A DNA stretch of 13,003 bases from Thermacetogenium sp. UBA5472 (lineage in GTDB: Bacteria > Bacillota > DSM-12270 > Thermacetogeniales > Thermacetogeniaceae): NCBI GenBank assembly GCA_002426495.1, contig DIQC01000053.1:18370-31372 (forward strand). Reading direction: 5' to 3'. Made by a program: the position numbers and the translations under genes. Every line of letters begins with the position of its first letter. Positions within the stretch are counted from its first letter, which is position 1. This document shows positions 12,822 through 13,003 of this stretch, piece by piece. Under the pieces are notes generated by a model, which saw only the letters and a program-made list of their open reading frames with translations, had not been told where the DNA came from and searched no databases.

Positions 12822-13003
12822 ATGAAGGATCTGATCTGTGATGAATTTCAGAACACAGTAGCCGAACTATTAATTCGCCATCACAGCGTTTTAGATGTAC
12901 TATCCAAATTCCAAGAATCATGTGCCCGCACCAACAGAGCAACCACTAAAGCAGTCACTGGTTGCGGCTGCATCAGCATCAAAGCTGAAAAACAAGATAT
13001 TCC
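12822..13003 (+). CDS. Conserved clostridial protein of unknown function, 5' part only
   Basis: Only the first 60 codons are in the window. ATG 12822 follows a strong AGGAGGT (12809-12815) by six bases, behind a consensus promoter. The visible sequence, MKDLICDEFQNTVAELLIRH, then SVLDVLSKFQESCARTNRATTKAVTGCGCISI, is soluble, helix-like and contains a CGC motif (Cys at about residues 48 and 50). From memory it resembles a family of short proteins found widely in Clostridia with LIRH-SILDVLSKFQE and an NRAV.KAVT.CGCI motif; I do not know a function and give none. It is divergently transcribed from carD. Confidence 0.75.
   Translation, partial: MKDLICDEFQNTVAELLIRHHSVLDVLSKFQESCARTNRATTKAVTGCGCISIKAEKQDI

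Overview
The window looks like a chromosomal segment of a spore-forming, Gram-positive, clostridial-type Firmicute (Clostridia, Peptococcaceae/Syntrophomonadaceae-like). The reasons are an alpha/beta-type spore SASP gene, a YerB-like DUF3048 lipoprotein, the CarD - YacL (PIN/TRAM) - IspDF order, strong AGGAGG-type ribosome binding sites and sigma-A promoters. The genus cannot be fixed from the sequence.

Layout. 1-470 (minus): 5' end of a DUF3048 lipoprotein gene. 709-936 (plus): a lysine-rich SASP closed by a terminator at about 1021-1056. 1152-7969 (plus): a membrane-stress cluster in the order NfeD protease, slipin (SPFH), [18-bp hairpin terminator], SppA, Yip1-family membrane protein, HtpX, PspAB, [299-bp repeat-rich regulatory gap], PspA, PspAA. 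8221-9234 (plus): a PspF-like sigma-54 activator with no sensor domain. 9423-9530 (plus): a 35-residue single-pass membrane peptide behind a near-perfect sigma-54 -24/-12 promoter. Minus strand, 12523 down to 9548: carD, yacL and a fused ispD-ispF. 12822 to the end (plus): 5' end of a conserved clostridial gene of unknown function, divergent from carD.

How it fits together. NfeD and slipin are a known protease/stomatin pair. SppA, HtpX and Yip1 are membrane quality-control or membrane-organising proteins. PspAB-PspA-PspAA is the phage-shock-protein version known from actinobacteria and archaea. Here that set is joined to a proteobacterial-style enhancer-binding activator (PspF-like). The only -24/-12 element I could find lies not before pspA but before the tiny membrane peptide, with two ATGTT-type dyads 42 bp apart upstream. 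pspA itself is preceded by five copies of GACATC arranged in promoter-like modules, and a related ATCTGACAT word flanks the promoter of the activator gene. My best candidate for an undescribed element is therefore a two-layer envelope-stress circuit: GACAT-box control of pspA-pspAA and of the activator, and sigma-54 control of a hidden small membrane protein.

The minus-strand genes are housekeeping: RNA polymerase-binding CarD, a membrane PIN/TRAM protein, and the MEP-pathway fusion IspDF, whose last 16 residues are encoded by a long palindrome. No rRNA, tRNA, CRISPR array or insertion sequence was seen.
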